Assembly: GCA_034086705.1 (NCBI GenBank)
Contig: JAXDZV010000004.1
Coordinates: 1 to 37,150, forward strand
Length of the DNA: 37,150 nt
Direction: 5' to 3'
Source: UMGS1225 sp034086705
GTDB lineage: Bacteria > Bacillota > Clostridia > Oscillospirales > CAG-272
In this document: piece after piece, positions 22,687 through 31,203 of the stretch
Position numbering within the stretch: position 1 is the stretch's first letter
Layout: each line of letters begins with the position of its first letter
Notes under the pieces: model-generated
The model's input: only the letters and a program-made list of their open reading frames with translations
Told to the model about the DNA's origin: nothing
The model's database searches: none
Program-made: the position numbers and the translations under genes

Positions 22687-23951
22687 GCCAGCAAGAAGAA
22701 CTAAGCACAAGCACGCTCTCCATTTTGCAGCGTGCCAAGGCGGCTGCCGCCGGCGCCGCTTTTCTCAGTACGGCAAAAAAGAACCAGGCGCTGTTTGCTA
22801 TGGCACAGGCGCTACGCGACGATGCGCAACAGATTCTTCTGGAAAATCAGGCAGATCTACAAGCGGCGCAAGGCCGGGTTGCTCAGGTAATGCTGGACCG
22901 GCTGGCGCTGAATACCGAGCGGATTGCGAATATGGCGCAGGGGCTTGAGTCGCTGGCTGCGTTGGAAGACCCGGTGGGCAGAACGCTTTCAGAGCATACC
23001 ACCGCTCAGGGGCTGCAAATTTGCAAAGTGTCCGTCCCCATAGGTGTCATTGCTATTATATATGAAAGCCGTCCTAACGTCACATCGGATGCGGCCGCGC
23101 TTGCATTGAAATCAGGCAATGTCTGTGTGCTGCGTTCCGGCAAAGAGGCATATCGCAGCGCTGCGGCAATTGTGCGTTCCATGCGGCGCGCGCTTTCTGA
23201 GATTGGCATGGATGAAAATATGATCAATTTGATCCAAGATACAACCCGCGCCAGTGCGACTGCATTGATGCGCGCAACAGAGTATATCGATCTTTTAATT
23301 CCGCGCGGAGGCGCCGGATTGATTCGCGCCTGTGTGGAAAATGCAACCGTTCCTTGCATTCAGACAGGGACCGGAATTTGCCATATTTATGTAGATCAAA
23401 GCGCGGATATATCGATGGCGCTGCGAATTGTGGAAAATGCAAAAGTCAGCCGTCCTTCCGTATGTAACGCAGCGGAGGTTTTGCTGGTGCACCGTGCGAT
23501 TGCGGCGGAATTCTTACCGCAGTTGCAACAGCTGCTGTGTGGGCCGCAGGCATTGCACCCCGTCAAATTGCGCTGCGATCAGGAAGCGGCGGCGGTGCTG
23601 CATATGCCTGCTGATCCCGAATTTGACATGGAGTTTTTGGATTATGTGTTGGCGGTTGGCGTGGCGGAGGATGTGCACGCTGCGATAGCGCATATAGCTG
23701 CCCATTCTACGCACCACAGCGAGGCAATTATTACCGAAAATGCGGAAAACGCACAGCTTTTTACTGCTGCGGTGGACAGCGCGGCGGTATATGTCAATGC
23801 TTCTACTCGGTTTACAGACGGCGGAGAGTTTGGTCTGGGCTGTGAAATGGGAATCTCTACGCAAAAACTGCACGCACGCGGACCGATGGGGTTGCGTGCA
23901 CTGACAACATATAAGTACGTTATAACCGGAAATGGGCAGATACGGAGGTAA
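22683..23951 (+). CDS. proA: Glutamate-5-semialdehyde dehydrogenase (gamma-glutamyl phosphate reductase)
   Basis: 422 residues, full length, aldehyde-dehydrogenase fold. The NADPH-binding region VPIGVIAIIYESRPNVTSDA, then ALKSGNVCVLRSGKEA, IDLLIPRGGAGLI, and the catalytic Cys in RPSVCNAAEVLLVH are present, with the C-terminal TRFTDGGEFGLGCEMGISTQ and KLHARGPMGL signature. It reduces gamma-glutamyl phosphate to the semialdehyde, which cyclises to pyrroline-5-carboxylate. It overlaps proB by four bases and is followed by proC after 4 bases, giving a complete glutamate-to-proline pathway in one unit. Confidence 0.97.
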   Translation: MSQQEELSTSTLSILQRAKAAAAGAAFLSTAKKNQALFAMAQALRDDAQQILLENQADLQAAQGRVAQVMLDRLALNTERIANMAQGLESLAALEDPVGRTLSEHTTAQGLQICKVSVPIGVIAIIYESRPNVTSDAAALALKSGNVCVLRSGKEAYRSAAAIVRSMRRALSEIGMDENMINLIQDTTRASATALMRATEYIDLLIPRGGAGLIRACVENATVPCIQTGTGICHIYVDQSADISMALRIVENAKVSRPSVCNAAEVLLVHRAIAAEFLPQLQQLLCGPQALHPVKLRCDQEAAAVLHMPADPEFDMEFLDYVLAVGVAEDVHAAIAHIAAHSTHHSEAIITENAENAQLFTAAVDSAAVYVNASTRFTDGGEFGLGCEMGISTQKLHARGPMGLRALTTYKYVITGNGQIRR

Positions 23952-23955
23952 CGCT

Positions 23956-24774
23956 ATGAAAATTGGATTCATCGGGTGTGGACATATGGGTGCGGCACTC
24001 GCCGCTGCAGCGGCAAAAGGCGAAAAAAAGCCAACTATGCTCTTTGCCAACCGTACTGCCGCAAAAGCCGAGCAGCTGGCAGAGCGGATTGGCGGCAGTG
24101 TTTGCGAAAATGAGCAACTGGTGCGGCAAAGTGATTTTGTGTTTTTGGGTGTCAAGCCACAGCAGCTGCCGCAACTGTTGACACAGATGGAACCGGTATT
24201 ATGTGCCCGTGTGGCGGCGGGAGATGCGCCGGTTCTTGTCAGCATGGCGGCGGGCATTACACTGGATGCACTGTGTGCGCAGCTTGGATGCCGGCTGCCG
24301 TGCATTCGTATTATGCCAAATACGCCGGCAGCTGTCGGTGCGGGGGTGCTTTTGTATTGTATGCGGGATGTGACGCCGGCACAGGCGGAGCAGTTTCTTG
24401 TTGCCATGGCGCCCGCGGGGCTATTGCTGCCGATGGAAGAAAGCCGCTTTGATGCTGCCAGCGCTATTTCCGGCTGCGGTCCCGCATTTTGTTATATGTT
24501 CGCGGATGCGCTTGCTATGGGGGGTGTGCGCTGTGGGCTGCCGTATACCGATGCTTGCCGCCTCGCTGCACAGACTATGCTGGGGGCTGCGCAGATGCTT
24601 TTGAGTTCCGGCGAAAGCCCGGATACGCTGAAGATTCAGGTTTGTTCTCCTGCCGGAACAACCATCGAGGGGGTATCTGCCTTGCAACAAGGCGCATTTG
24701 CTTATACGGTGCAAAGCGCTGTAACGGCTGCCTGTGCCCGGTCTGCTGCACTGGCAAAGTCAAAGGAAAAATAA
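23956..24774 (+). CDS. proC: Pyrroline-5-carboxylate reductase
   Basis: 272 residues. An N-terminal Rossmann motif GFIGCGHMGAAL, then VFLGVKPQQLPQLL, VSMAAGITLDAL, CIRIMPNTPAAVGAGV and the C-terminal ISGCGPAFCYMFADALAMGG, which corresponds to the SGSGPAY substrate loop, and VCSPAGTTIEGV. It uses NAD(P)H to make proline, the last step of the pathway. The start is set at 23956, eight codons inside a longer frame, because ACGGAGG lies just upstream. The end of proA overlaps none of it. A strong terminator follows 6 bases after the stop, ending the proBAC unit. Confidence 0.96.
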   Translation: MKIGFIGCGHMGAALAAAAAKGEKKPTMLFANRTAAKAEQLAERIGGSVCENEQLVRQSDFVFLGVKPQQLPQLLTQMEPVLCARVAAGDAPVLVSMAAGITLDALCAQLGCRLPCIRIMPNTPAAVGAGVLLYCMRDVTPAQAEQFLVAMAPAGLLLPMEESRFDAASAISGCGPAFCYMFADALAMGGVRCGLPYTDACRLAAQTMLGAAQMLLSSGESPDTLKIQVCSPAGTTIEGVSALQQGAFAYTVQSAVTAACARSAALAKSKEK

Positions 24775-24780
24775 AAATGT

Positions 24781-24832
24781 AACCGCCCTGCTGTATCTGT
24801 GCCGTAAGGCAAAAACAGTAGGGCGGTTTTCA
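24781..24832. terminator. Terminator of proBAC
   Basis: AACCGCCCTGCTGT (24781-24794) pairs with ACAGTAGGGCGGTT (24815-24828, one wobble), followed by TTTTCATT. The loop is about 20 bases. It also faces the end of the leftward DHHW gene. Confidence 0.85.
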
Positions 24833-24854
24833 TTACAATCGGGCAGAACCGTAT

Positions 24855-26132
24855 TCACGATGGATATTCGCTTCCCAGTCTGCTCAATGTGGAGGCGGTG
24901 AGAAGAGAATCCATATTTTCTAAAATTAAAATCCGATCAACCGGATACTGTGATAGGCAGTCGGACAAAGACAGCTTATAATAACGTAAATCCAGCAGCA
25001 CCAAATCAAAATGCCGCGCCAAAAACGGCGCCAGAGCGTGTGCGTAGCTGTCTTTGATTAGCAAAAGCCGCGGGCGTGGCTGTGCGTTTTGGGGTGCTGT
25101 GATTGTTGTCAGGGCATAATTTCCGCCGAGAAAGGAGGCATATTGATCCTTCTTTTCCAAAAAAGAGCGGTCATAAAAGCCGGCAAAGGACAAGTTGGTA
25201 TAGGCGATTTCTGTGCGGAATTGCGCATCCTGCGGGTAGCGAAAATATTCCAGACGATCCGGCTTGACCCACCACATGCCTGCGGCAGACCAGGTGGTGC
25301 CATAGAAGGCGTCGGAAGCAGTTTCCCGGGAAAAATCGTGCAATGCGTATGGCTGCATATCCATATGCTGCAGCAGTGCTGCATACGCATAGTAGGCACC
25401 GAGAGTTGTCCAGTGATGATCCGTACGGTAGAAAACCTGTTCGTCTGCCGCTGCTGCCATTTTCAACGGCGTCAGTAAATCGCATGAATCCACGGAGCTC
25501 TGCGCAAGCGTTTGTTGCAGCTGTGTCCAGGCTGTGCGTGCTGCAGTATCATCAAACAAAGCAGGAAGCTTGGCTGTCATAACATCGATGGAACGCGGGG
25601 CGACCGCCAGGGTAACATCGATTTGGGATGCCTGAGAAAAAGCGGAGATTCCATCAAGGTTTTTTGCCAGATTGTCATAGCGCGTGGACGGTTCAGGAAA
25701 CAAATAACCGTCTGCCGCACACAAAACGTCGTTGCTTTCACCTTTTCCCAACGCCAGTTCTGCAGCGGCATGCACGGCGATGAGCTGTTCGCGCAACGGA
25801 AACTGATCCTGACAGAAATGAGCAAAGCTTGCAGCATAGCTTCCGTCTGTTATATTTTGGAGAGAGGAGAGGCTGGGCAGTGTTTGTAAATCGCGATTTT
25901 CTTTTTCCGAAAAAGTGTGCTCAGGCAGGGCGAACAAAAGGACGGTACCAACGCCGAGCAGCAACAAAAACAGCACCAATGCTAATAGATTTGTGCGATG
26001 TGCGGCTCGGCCGACGGCTTTTTGCGCTTGCTCTGCCAGGGTATTGTAACAGCCTGCGCGGGTGGATGCCGTATGGGGCTGCTCTGGATACCGGCCAGTG
26101 GCGGTTTGTTTGGTAGGCTGATCCGTATTCAT
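24855..26132 (-). CDS. DHHW family protein, AlgX/AlgJ-like
   Basis: 425 residues. A polar cytoplasmic N-terminus (1-45) is followed by one membrane span (about 48-68), and the rest lies outside the cell. The family motif DHHW is at 238-241 in FYRTDHHWTTLGAYYAY, and LLLIKDSYAHALAPFLARHFD, a Ser-containing SGNH-like block, lies near the end. Such proteins accompany MBOAT acyltransferases in alginate-type acetylation machinery, where they hand acetyl groups to an exported polysaccharide. It follows the MBOAT gene by 21 bases with an AAAGGAG site. The polymer it acts on is not identified; no polysaccharide synthase gene is nearby. Confidence 0.85.
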   Translation of the reverse strand: MNTDQPTKQTATGRYPEQPHTASTRAGCYNTLAEQAQKAVGRAAHRTNLLALVLFLLLLGVGTVLLFALPEHTFSEKENRDLQTLPSLSSLQNITDGSYAASFAHFCQDQFPLREQLIAVHAAAELALGKGESNDVLCAADGYLFPEPSTRYDNLAKNLDGISAFSQASQIDVTLAVAPRSIDVMTAKLPALFDDTAARTAWTQLQQTLAQSSVDSCDLLTPLKMAAAADEQVFYRTDHHWTTLGAYYAYAALLQHMDMQPYALHDFSRETASDAFYGTTWSAAGMWWVKPDRLEYFRYPQDAQFRTEIAYTNLSFAGFYDRSFLEKKDQYASFLGGNYALTTITAPQNAQPRPRLLLIKDSYAHALAPFLARHFDLVLLDLRYYKLSLSDCLSQYPVDRILILENMDSLLTASTLSRLGSEYPS

Positions 26133-26153
26133 ATGTTTCGGCTCCTTTCCCGC

Positions 26154-27557
26154 TTAAAAGCGAAAGTACAAAAACGGATTATAGGAGGAGTTTACCAGAT
26201 AGGCGACGCACAGCACGAGCAGCGCGCCTGTTGCTGCTGCTGTGATTGTTCGTGCGGCGCTGCTGTGCTCCCAAAGGCGCCAAAAGAAACGCTTGGGATA
26301 CGGTGTGCATGCAAGCATTAAAATTGCCAAAAAGACGAGGTTCTGCAGCAATACAAAGGCATCTGTTCCGCTCCAGAGAGGTGCGCCGGCCGCACCGAAC
26401 ATGATGCGCAGATAGCCAAAGCCCGCTCCCATATCTTCAAAGGTGAACAGCAGCCAGCCGAAATATACGCATACCAACGTATAAATGTGGCAAAGCCAGC
26501 CGGGGATTCGTTGCAACAACTTGCCGAAAAAGGCTTTTTCTGCCGCAAGCAGTATGAAATAATACAACCCCCAAAGCAGATAGTTCCACGACGCACCGTG
26601 CCAAAAGCCTGTGCAGAGCCAAACAATGAGCAGATTGCGCCAGGTCTTCCATCTGCCACAGCGATTTCCTCCCAGAGGAATATACACATATTCTAAAAAC
26701 CACGTGGACAGGGAAATGTGCCAGCGGCGCCAGAAATCCGTAATACTCTTAGCAATATAAGGATAGTTGAAGTTTTCCAAAAAGCGAAAACCAAACAGTT
26801 TGCCAAGCCCGATTGCCATGTCGCTGTAGCCGGAAAAATCAAAATAAATCTGAAAGAAAAAGAATAAAAGACCAAACCATGCTCCGAATACGGTAATCTG
26901 GGCGCTGGCTTGGAAAGATTCCCATATCTGCCCAGCGCTGTTGGCGAGTAAAACTTTTTTGCAAAGCCCTACTACAAAGGTACGTATTCCGGCGGCAAAA
27001 AGCGAAACGCTTTCTTTGCGTTGGGTGAGTTGGTCATCTACGTCTCGATACCGCACGATCGGCCCGGCAATTAATTGCGGGAAAAGCGTGACGTAGGTGC
27101 CGAAGGCAAACAGATTTTTTTGTGCATTGGTCTGTTGCCGGTACACATCAATGACGTAAGAAAGAGACTGGAACGTATAAAAACTGATGCCGATAGGCAA
27201 GGAGAGACCCAGAGGGTGCAACCAGTGCAGAAATGGCAGACGGGCGAGGTTGCTGACAAAAAAGTCGTAGTATTTGAAAAAGCCGAGTAAGCCAAGATTG
27301 ATGCAGATGGCCAGCAGCATCATTGCTTTTGCGCGGCGGCGATCTGTGCGGATCCATTTTCCGACCAACCAGCCGCAAACATAATCCACGAGAATGGTAA
27401 AAATCATCAAAAATATATAGATCGGCTCGCCCCATCCGTAAAACAGCAAACTGAACAGCAGTAGCACCAGGTTGCGTATTTTATGCGGAACAATATAATA
27501 TACCAGCAGCGTCAGGGGTAAAAAAACAAACAAAAACTCAATACTTGAAAAAACCAT
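26154..27557 (-). CDS. MBOAT family O-acyltransferase (AlgI/DltB type)
   Basis: 467 residues, nearly all hydrophobic with about ten to twelve membrane spans. The N-terminus MVFSSIEFLFVFLPLTLLVY is typical for AlgI-type MBOATs. Conserved blocks: GISFYTFQSLSYVIDVYR, FPQLIAGPIVRY, FDFSGYSDMAIGLGKLFGF, NFNYPYIAKSITDFWRRWHI and the catalytic His region WLCTGFWHGASWNYLLWG. It moves an acyl group, usually acetyl, across the membrane to an external acceptor. The start at 27557 has GGGAGG upstream; the frame continues further without a site. It forms a two-gene unit with the DHHW gene and has a promoter at 27600-27628. Compared with DltB, the paired DHHW protein favours polysaccharide acetylation over D-alanylation. 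Confidence 0.92.
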   Translation of the reverse strand: MVFSSIEFLFVFLPLTLLVYYIVPHKIRNLVLLLFSLLFYGWGEPIYIFLMIFTILVDYVCGWLVGKWIRTDRRRAKAMMLLAICINLGLLGFFKYYDFFVSNLARLPFLHWLHPLGLSLPIGISFYTFQSLSYVIDVYRQQTNAQKNLFAFGTYVTLFPQLIAGPIVRYRDVDDQLTQRKESVSLFAAGIRTFVVGLCKKVLLANSAGQIWESFQASAQITVFGAWFGLLFFFFQIYFDFSGYSDMAIGLGKLFGFRFLENFNYPYIAKSITDFWRRWHISLSTWFLEYVYIPLGGNRCGRWKTWRNLLIVWLCTGFWHGASWNYLLWGLYYFILLAAEKAFFGKLLQRIPGWLCHIYTLVCVYFGWLLFTFEDMGAGFGYLRIMFGAAGAPLWSGTDAFVLLQNLVFLAILMLACTPYPKRFFWRLWEHSSAARTITAAATGALLVLCVAYLVNSSYNPFLYFRF

Positions 27558-27599
27558 GCGTCCTCCCTCGCCGTTGCGGCAGAGCCGCGAATTGCTTTT

Positions 27600-27628
27600 A
27601 TTATACACGGGTATCGCTAAAAAAGCAA
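27600..27628 (-). promoter_or_regulatory. Promoter of the MBOAT-DHHW unit
   Basis: On the minus strand TTGCTT (27628-27623), 17 bases, perfect TATAAT (27605-27600), 42 bases before the start codon. Confidence 0.68.
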
Positions 27629-27720
27629 GCGTTTCCTGGGGCAGAAAAAGAATGCGCAGGAGGGTTTTTCCCGGGAGGGCGCAGTATGATTTGAGCGGGA
27701 GAATCAAAAGGAGGAATACC

Positions 27721-28536
27721 GTGCAAATAGAAGATTTACAGGCAATCCAAGATGAAACAGAGCAAATTCAGGCATTGTACAGAATTTATGATGAGGATAG
27801 CCGGCTCAGCTGTTCTCAGGCGGCGCAAGTGGAATTTCTGACGAATACATATTATATCGAGCAATATCTGCAACCGGGTATGCGGATTTTGGATGTAGGC
27901 GCGGGCACAGGTGCGTACAGTCTGTATTTTGCCAAAAAGGGGTACGCGGTTTGGGCTGTGGAATTATCGGAGCGGAATTTTACCATCTTTTCGCAAAAGT
28001 GTTCGCCGCAGGACGGCATTTGTTTGACACAGGGTAACGCTTTGGATTTGAGCCAGTATGCAGATGCCTTTTTTGATATCGTGCTTGTTTTTGGGCCATT
28101 GTATCATTTGCATTGCGAGCAAGACCGGCTGCGCTGTATTGCAGAGGCAAAACGAGTGTGTAAGCCGGGTGGCAAGATCTTTTTTGCCTTTATTACGAAT
28201 GATATGGTGTTTTTGACCGAATTGAATGCGCGCCCCGATTATTTTACAAAGGGTGCATATAACCGGCAGAACTTTACATTGACAAATTTCCCCTTTGTGT
28301 TTCACACCTTGCAGGCAAGCCGTGCGCTGCTGCAGAAAGCCGGAATTTCCGTGATACGGCAGGTGGCCTCTGACGGCGCCAGCGAGCTGCTAGCAGAAAA
28401 GATTAACGCTATGCCGGCAGAGGAGTATGCACAGTATTTGCGCTACCATTTTTACATTTGTGAAAAGCCGGAATTTTTGGGGATGACAAATCATCTATTG
28501 CTGATCGGAAGTGCGGCAGACCGGGCGGATGATTGA
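27721..28536 (+). CDS. Class I SAM-dependent methyltransferase
   Basis: 271 residues if started at the GTG at 27721, which is preceded by AAAAGGAGG at the correct distance. An N-terminal helical part (1-55) comes before the Rossmann core: motif I ILDVGAGTGAYSLYFAKKGY, the acidic end of strand 2 in VWAVELSE, motif II DIVLVFGPLYHLHCEQD and motif III VCKPGGKIFFAF. The C-terminal part likely forms the substrate lid. The acceptor (small molecule, protein or RNA) cannot be told. It stands as a single gene; its last bases overlap the -35 of the next promoter. Length is usual for stand-alone methyltransferases of this type. Confidence 0.88.
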   Translation: MQIEDLQAIQDETEQIQALYRIYDEDSRLSCSQAAQVEFLTNTYYIEQYLQPGMRILDVGAGTGAYSLYFAKKGYAVWAVELSERNFTIFSQKCSPQDGICLTQGNALDLSQYADAFFDIVLVFGPLYHLHCEQDRLRCIAEAKRVCKPGGKIFFAFITNDMVFLTELNARPDYFTKGAYNRQNFTLTNFPFVFHTLQASRALLQKAGISVIRQVASDGASELLAEKINAMPAEEYAQYLRYHFYICEKPEFLGMTNHLLLIGSAADRADD

Positions 28537-28561
28537 CAGCGCCGAGGTTTTTCGATATAAT
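28533..28561 (+). promoter_or_regulatory. Consensus promoter of DUF3737-malY
   Basis: Perfect TTGACA (28533-28538), 17 bases, perfect TATAAT (28556-28561). The -35 overlaps the stop codon of the methyltransferase gene. Confidence 0.85.
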
Positions 28562-28612
28562 GGGTGCGTACCGCGGGACGGTATGACTGAGCGGAAAGGA
28601 AGACCGAAAACA

Positions 28613-29479
28613 ATGCAAGAGCTTTCACAGGAATATTATACGCAGGAGCGAGCCCTGTTTGCAGCAAAGGCACACCGCGTGAGCGATACGATTTTTGCTC
28701 AAGGCGAATCGCCGCTCAAGCACGCAGAGGATCTGCAGTTGCAGGGGTGTATGTTTCAATGGAAGTACCCGCTTTGGTATGGGCGAAATATTCAGGCACA
28801 GCAGTGTACCTGGGCAGACACTGCGCGTGCGGGTATGTGGTATACGGAGCAGATCGCACTGCAGGATTGTGCGGTGCAGGCGCCAAAGAGCTTTCGGCGG
28901 TGTTGCGGCGTTGCTTTGCAAAGGGTGACGTTTGCAGATGCTGCTGAAACCCTTTGGAACTGTGAAAAGATTGACATGACGGATGTTTGTGCCAAAGGGG
29001 ATTATTTTGCTATGAACAGCCGAGATATTACGGCACAGCGTCTTTGTTTGTATGGGAACTATCCCTTTGACGGCGCGAAAAATGTGCAGCTGCGAAATTG
29101 CACACTGTTGAGCAAAGATGCGTTTTGGAACAGCGAAAATGTCACGGTGTATCATTCCCGCATCAGCGGAGAGTACATTGGCTGGAATGCAAAAAATCTC
29201 AGATTGGTTGATTGTACCGTGGAAAGCTTACAGGGATTTTGTTATGTAGAAAACTTAGTGCTGGAGAATTGCAGGCTGCTGCATACCAGCCGAGCGTTCG
29301 AATATTCGACCGTACAAGCAACACTGCAAGGCGATATTGATGGAATATGGAATCCCGCTGCCGGTAGGATTGAGGTGGATGCAATTGGCTCATTGATGAT
29401 GGATCCGGCACGGATTGATCCTGCTAAGACGCAGATTGTTTGTCGAAAAGGCACAGAGGAGCAGAACCATGGAATTTGA
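28613..29479 (+). CDS. DUF3737 family protein, right-handed beta-helix type
   Basis: 288 residues without signal peptide. The chain is built of repeating short turns of about 20 residues with Cys and aromatic positions (LQLQGCMFQWKYPLWYGRNI, IQAQQCTWADTARAGMWYTE, DAFWNSENVTVYHSRISGEY, LRLVDCTVESLQGFCYVENL), typical of a stacked beta-solenoid. It matches the DUF3737 family, whose role is unknown. It overlaps the malY gene by 11 bases and in many Firmicutes the two are neighbours, so a link to amino-acid sulfur metabolism is possible but unproved. Start at 28613 follows GGAAAGGAAG; an earlier in-frame ATG at 28511 lies inside the methyltransferase gene. Confidence 0.85.
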   Translation: MQELSQEYYTQERALFAAKAHRVSDTIFAQGESPLKHAEDLQLQGCMFQWKYPLWYGRNIQAQQCTWADTARAGMWYTEQIALQDCAVQAPKSFRRCCGVALQRVTFADAAETLWNCEKIDMTDVCAKGDYFAMNSRDITAQRLCLYGNYPFDGAKNVQLRNCTLLSKDAFWNSENVTVYHSRISGEYIGWNAKNLRLVDCTVESLQGFCYVENLVLENCRLLHTSRAFEYSTVQATLQGDIDGIWNPAAGRIEVDAIGSLMMDPARIDPAKTQIVCRKGTEEQNHGI

Positions 29480-30680
29480 TTTTGACCGTGTAATAAATCG
29501 GCGCGGCAGCGGCTCGGAAAAGTGGAATGTTGCACCCACAGAACTGCCTATGTGGGTTGCGGATATGGATTTTCAAACGGCGCCCGCGGTCCAACGCGCC
29601 ATTGCGCAGCGTGCTGCGCACGGAATTTTCGGATATACCGGCATTACAGACGATTGGTATACAGCCTATCAAAACTGGTGGCAGCAGCGGCACGGATTTT
29701 GTATGGAACGCTCTTGGCTGCTCTTTTGTACGGGAGTGGTACCTGCCATTTCTTCCGTGGTGCGTAAGCTGACATCCCCTGCGGAACAGGTGGTGCTTTT
29801 GACGCCGGTGTATAATATTTTTTTCAACTGTGTGCGTAACAATGGGCGCGTTCCGCTGCAATGTCCACTGCAGCGGGACCGAAATGGCATGTATTCTATT
29901 GATTTTGCACGCTTGACACCGCTTTTGGAGGATCGGCAGACCACGCTGCTTCTGTTGTGCAACCCGCACAATCCCGTGGGAAAGATTTGGGATCGGGAAA
30001 CGCTTGCCACACTGGGGCGGTTGTGCAGAGAAAATCATGTGATAGTGCTCAGCGATGAAATTCATTGCGACTTAACGGATCCGGGCTGTGCATATGTGCC
30101 GTTTGCAAGTGTCTCAGAGGATTGCCTTGTCAACAGTATCACTTGCCTCGCACCGACCAAGGCATTTAATTTGGCGGGTTTGCAAACTGCGGCAGTTTGT
30201 ATTGCAGATGAAACGCTTCGGCATAAAGTATGGCGAGCATTGAATACCGACGAAGTCGCAGAGCCCAACGCATTTGCCGTAGACGGAGCGGTTGCTGCTT
30301 TCACGCAAGGGGGGCCATGGCTGGATGCGTTACGCAAATATCTATATGCAAATAAGTGCCTGGCACGAAGCTTTATTGCAGAGCAAATTCCGCAGCTGGA
30401 GGTATCGCCGGCACAGGCAACCTATTTGCTGTGGCTGCACAGTGATGCTTTCGGTGGCGGCGGAGCAGATGCGGCAGCGTATATCCGCGCACAGAGCGGG
30501 TTGTATGTTTGTGGGGGAAATCAGTACGGTGCCGGAGGCGAAGATTTTTTACGTATGAACATTGCTTGCCCGCGCAGTCTTTTGCAAGACGGACTCAATA
30601 GACTACAAAAGGGAATGCAGGCATACCTGCGTCATAAGCAATCGCCTCAATCAAAAACAGCAGGCGACGAAGCGGTATAA
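29469..30680 (+). CDS. MalY/PatB-type PLP-dependent aminotransferase (C-S lyase)
   Basis: 403 residues, fold-type I. MalY/PatB features: ELPMWVADMDFQTAPAV near the start, FGYTGITDDWYTAYQNW, NPHNPVGKIW, LSDEIHCDL with the PLP-contacting Asp, and LAPTKAFNLAGLQ with Lys231 binding PLP (Ser-Lys in MalY is Thr-Lys here). The C-terminal DFLRMNIACPRSLLQDGLNR holds the Arg for the carboxylate. Such enzymes cleave cystathionine or cysteine conjugates to pyruvate, ammonia and a thiol. The start at 29469 overlaps the DUF3737 gene and has AGGAGCAGAACC before it. It is longer than neighbours by a charged tail (HKQSPQSKTAGDEAV). A strong terminator follows. Confidence 0.9.
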   Translation: MEFDFDRVINRRGSGSEKWNVAPTELPMWVADMDFQTAPAVQRAIAQRAAHGIFGYTGITDDWYTAYQNWWQQRHGFCMERSWLLFCTGVVPAISSVVRKLTSPAEQVVLLTPVYNIFFNCVRNNGRVPLQCPLQRDRNGMYSIDFARLTPLLEDRQTTLLLLCNPHNPVGKIWDRETLATLGRLCRENHVIVLSDEIHCDLTDPGCAYVPFASVSEDCLVNSITCLAPTKAFNLAGLQTAAVCIADETLRHKVWRALNTDEVAEPNAFAVDGAVAAFTQGGPWLDALRKYLYANKCLARSFIAEQIPQLEVSPAQATYLLWLHSDAFGGGGADAAAYIRAQSGLYVCGGNQYGAGGEDFLRMNIACPRSLLQDGLNRLQKGMQAYLRHKQSPQSKTAGDEAV

Positions 30681-30686
30681 CGCAGC

Positions 30687-30733
30687 AAACAAAGCTGCAC
30701 CCGTATCAGAAGGATACGGGTGCAGCTTTGTTT
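30687..30733. terminator. 21-bp perfect bidirectional terminator
   Basis: Arms 30687-30707 and 30713-30733 are exact reverse complements with the loop AGAAG. It lies 7 bases after the malY stop and faces the end of the leftward suf operon. Confidence 0.85.
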
Positions 30734-30736
30734 GAT

Positions 30737-30765
30737 AGGCAGTGCGCTAAGGCAACTGCCTTTTA
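30737..30765 (+). terminator. Second hairpin with T-run
   Basis: AGGCAGT (30737-30743) and ACTGCCT (30755-30761) followed by TTTATT; it overlaps the stop of sufU and backs up the rightward terminator. Confidence 0.6.
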
Positions 30766-31203
30766 TTGTGGGGTACAGGTAGAATCCTGCAAGGCTTTTT
30801 GCAGAGTGCGCCAGCCAAGCACGGCACATTTGACGCGCGCTGGCATGTGGCAAACATCGCGCAGCACCTCCGCTTCTCCCAATGCGGCGGTTTCATTTGG
30901 CTGCGCTTCCCCGCGGATCATTCGCAGAAAATCGTTGGCAAGGGCAAGCGCCTCTTCTTTCTTTTTCCCGACGATCAGATCACACAGAATATCTGCGGAG
31001 GCTTGTGAGACAGCGCAGCCTTCGCCGATAAAGGCAGCGTCTGTAATGGAATCTGCTTGTATCTGCAGTAGCAATCGAATAGAATCACCGCAGGACGGGT
31101 TGACGCCGTCCAATACAATGTTTGCTGCCGGCAGAGGATGCTTGTGTGCCGGGTGTAAGTTGTGCTCCATCAGAATTTCATGATAAAAGCTATTCGTTTC
31201 CAT
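30763..31203 (-). CDS. sufU: Fe-S assembly scaffold / sulfur transferase SufU
   Basis: 146 residues, the usual SufU length. Zinc/cluster ligands are in place: Cys38 and Asp40 in NPSCGD, Cys63 in GEGCAVSQAS, and Cys126 in MPARVKCAVLGW, with the SufU-type insertion between the second and third ligand regions (GKKKEEALALANDFL). In Bacillus SufU accepts sulfur from SufS via a zinc-bound Cys and feeds the SufBCD scaffold. It starts within the end of sufS (14-base overlap) with AGGGGG upstream, so translation is coupled. It is the last gene of the leftward suf operon. It differs from the other NifU-like protein in this window (2118-2834), which lacks this ligand set. Confidence 0.95.
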   Translation of the reverse strand: METNSFYHEILMEHNLHPAHKHPLPAANIVLDGVNPSCGDSIRLLLQIQADSITDAAFIGEGCAVSQASADILCDLIVGKKKEEALALANDFLRMIRGEAQPNETAALGEAEVLRDVCHMPARVKCAVLGWRTLQKALQDSTCTPQ

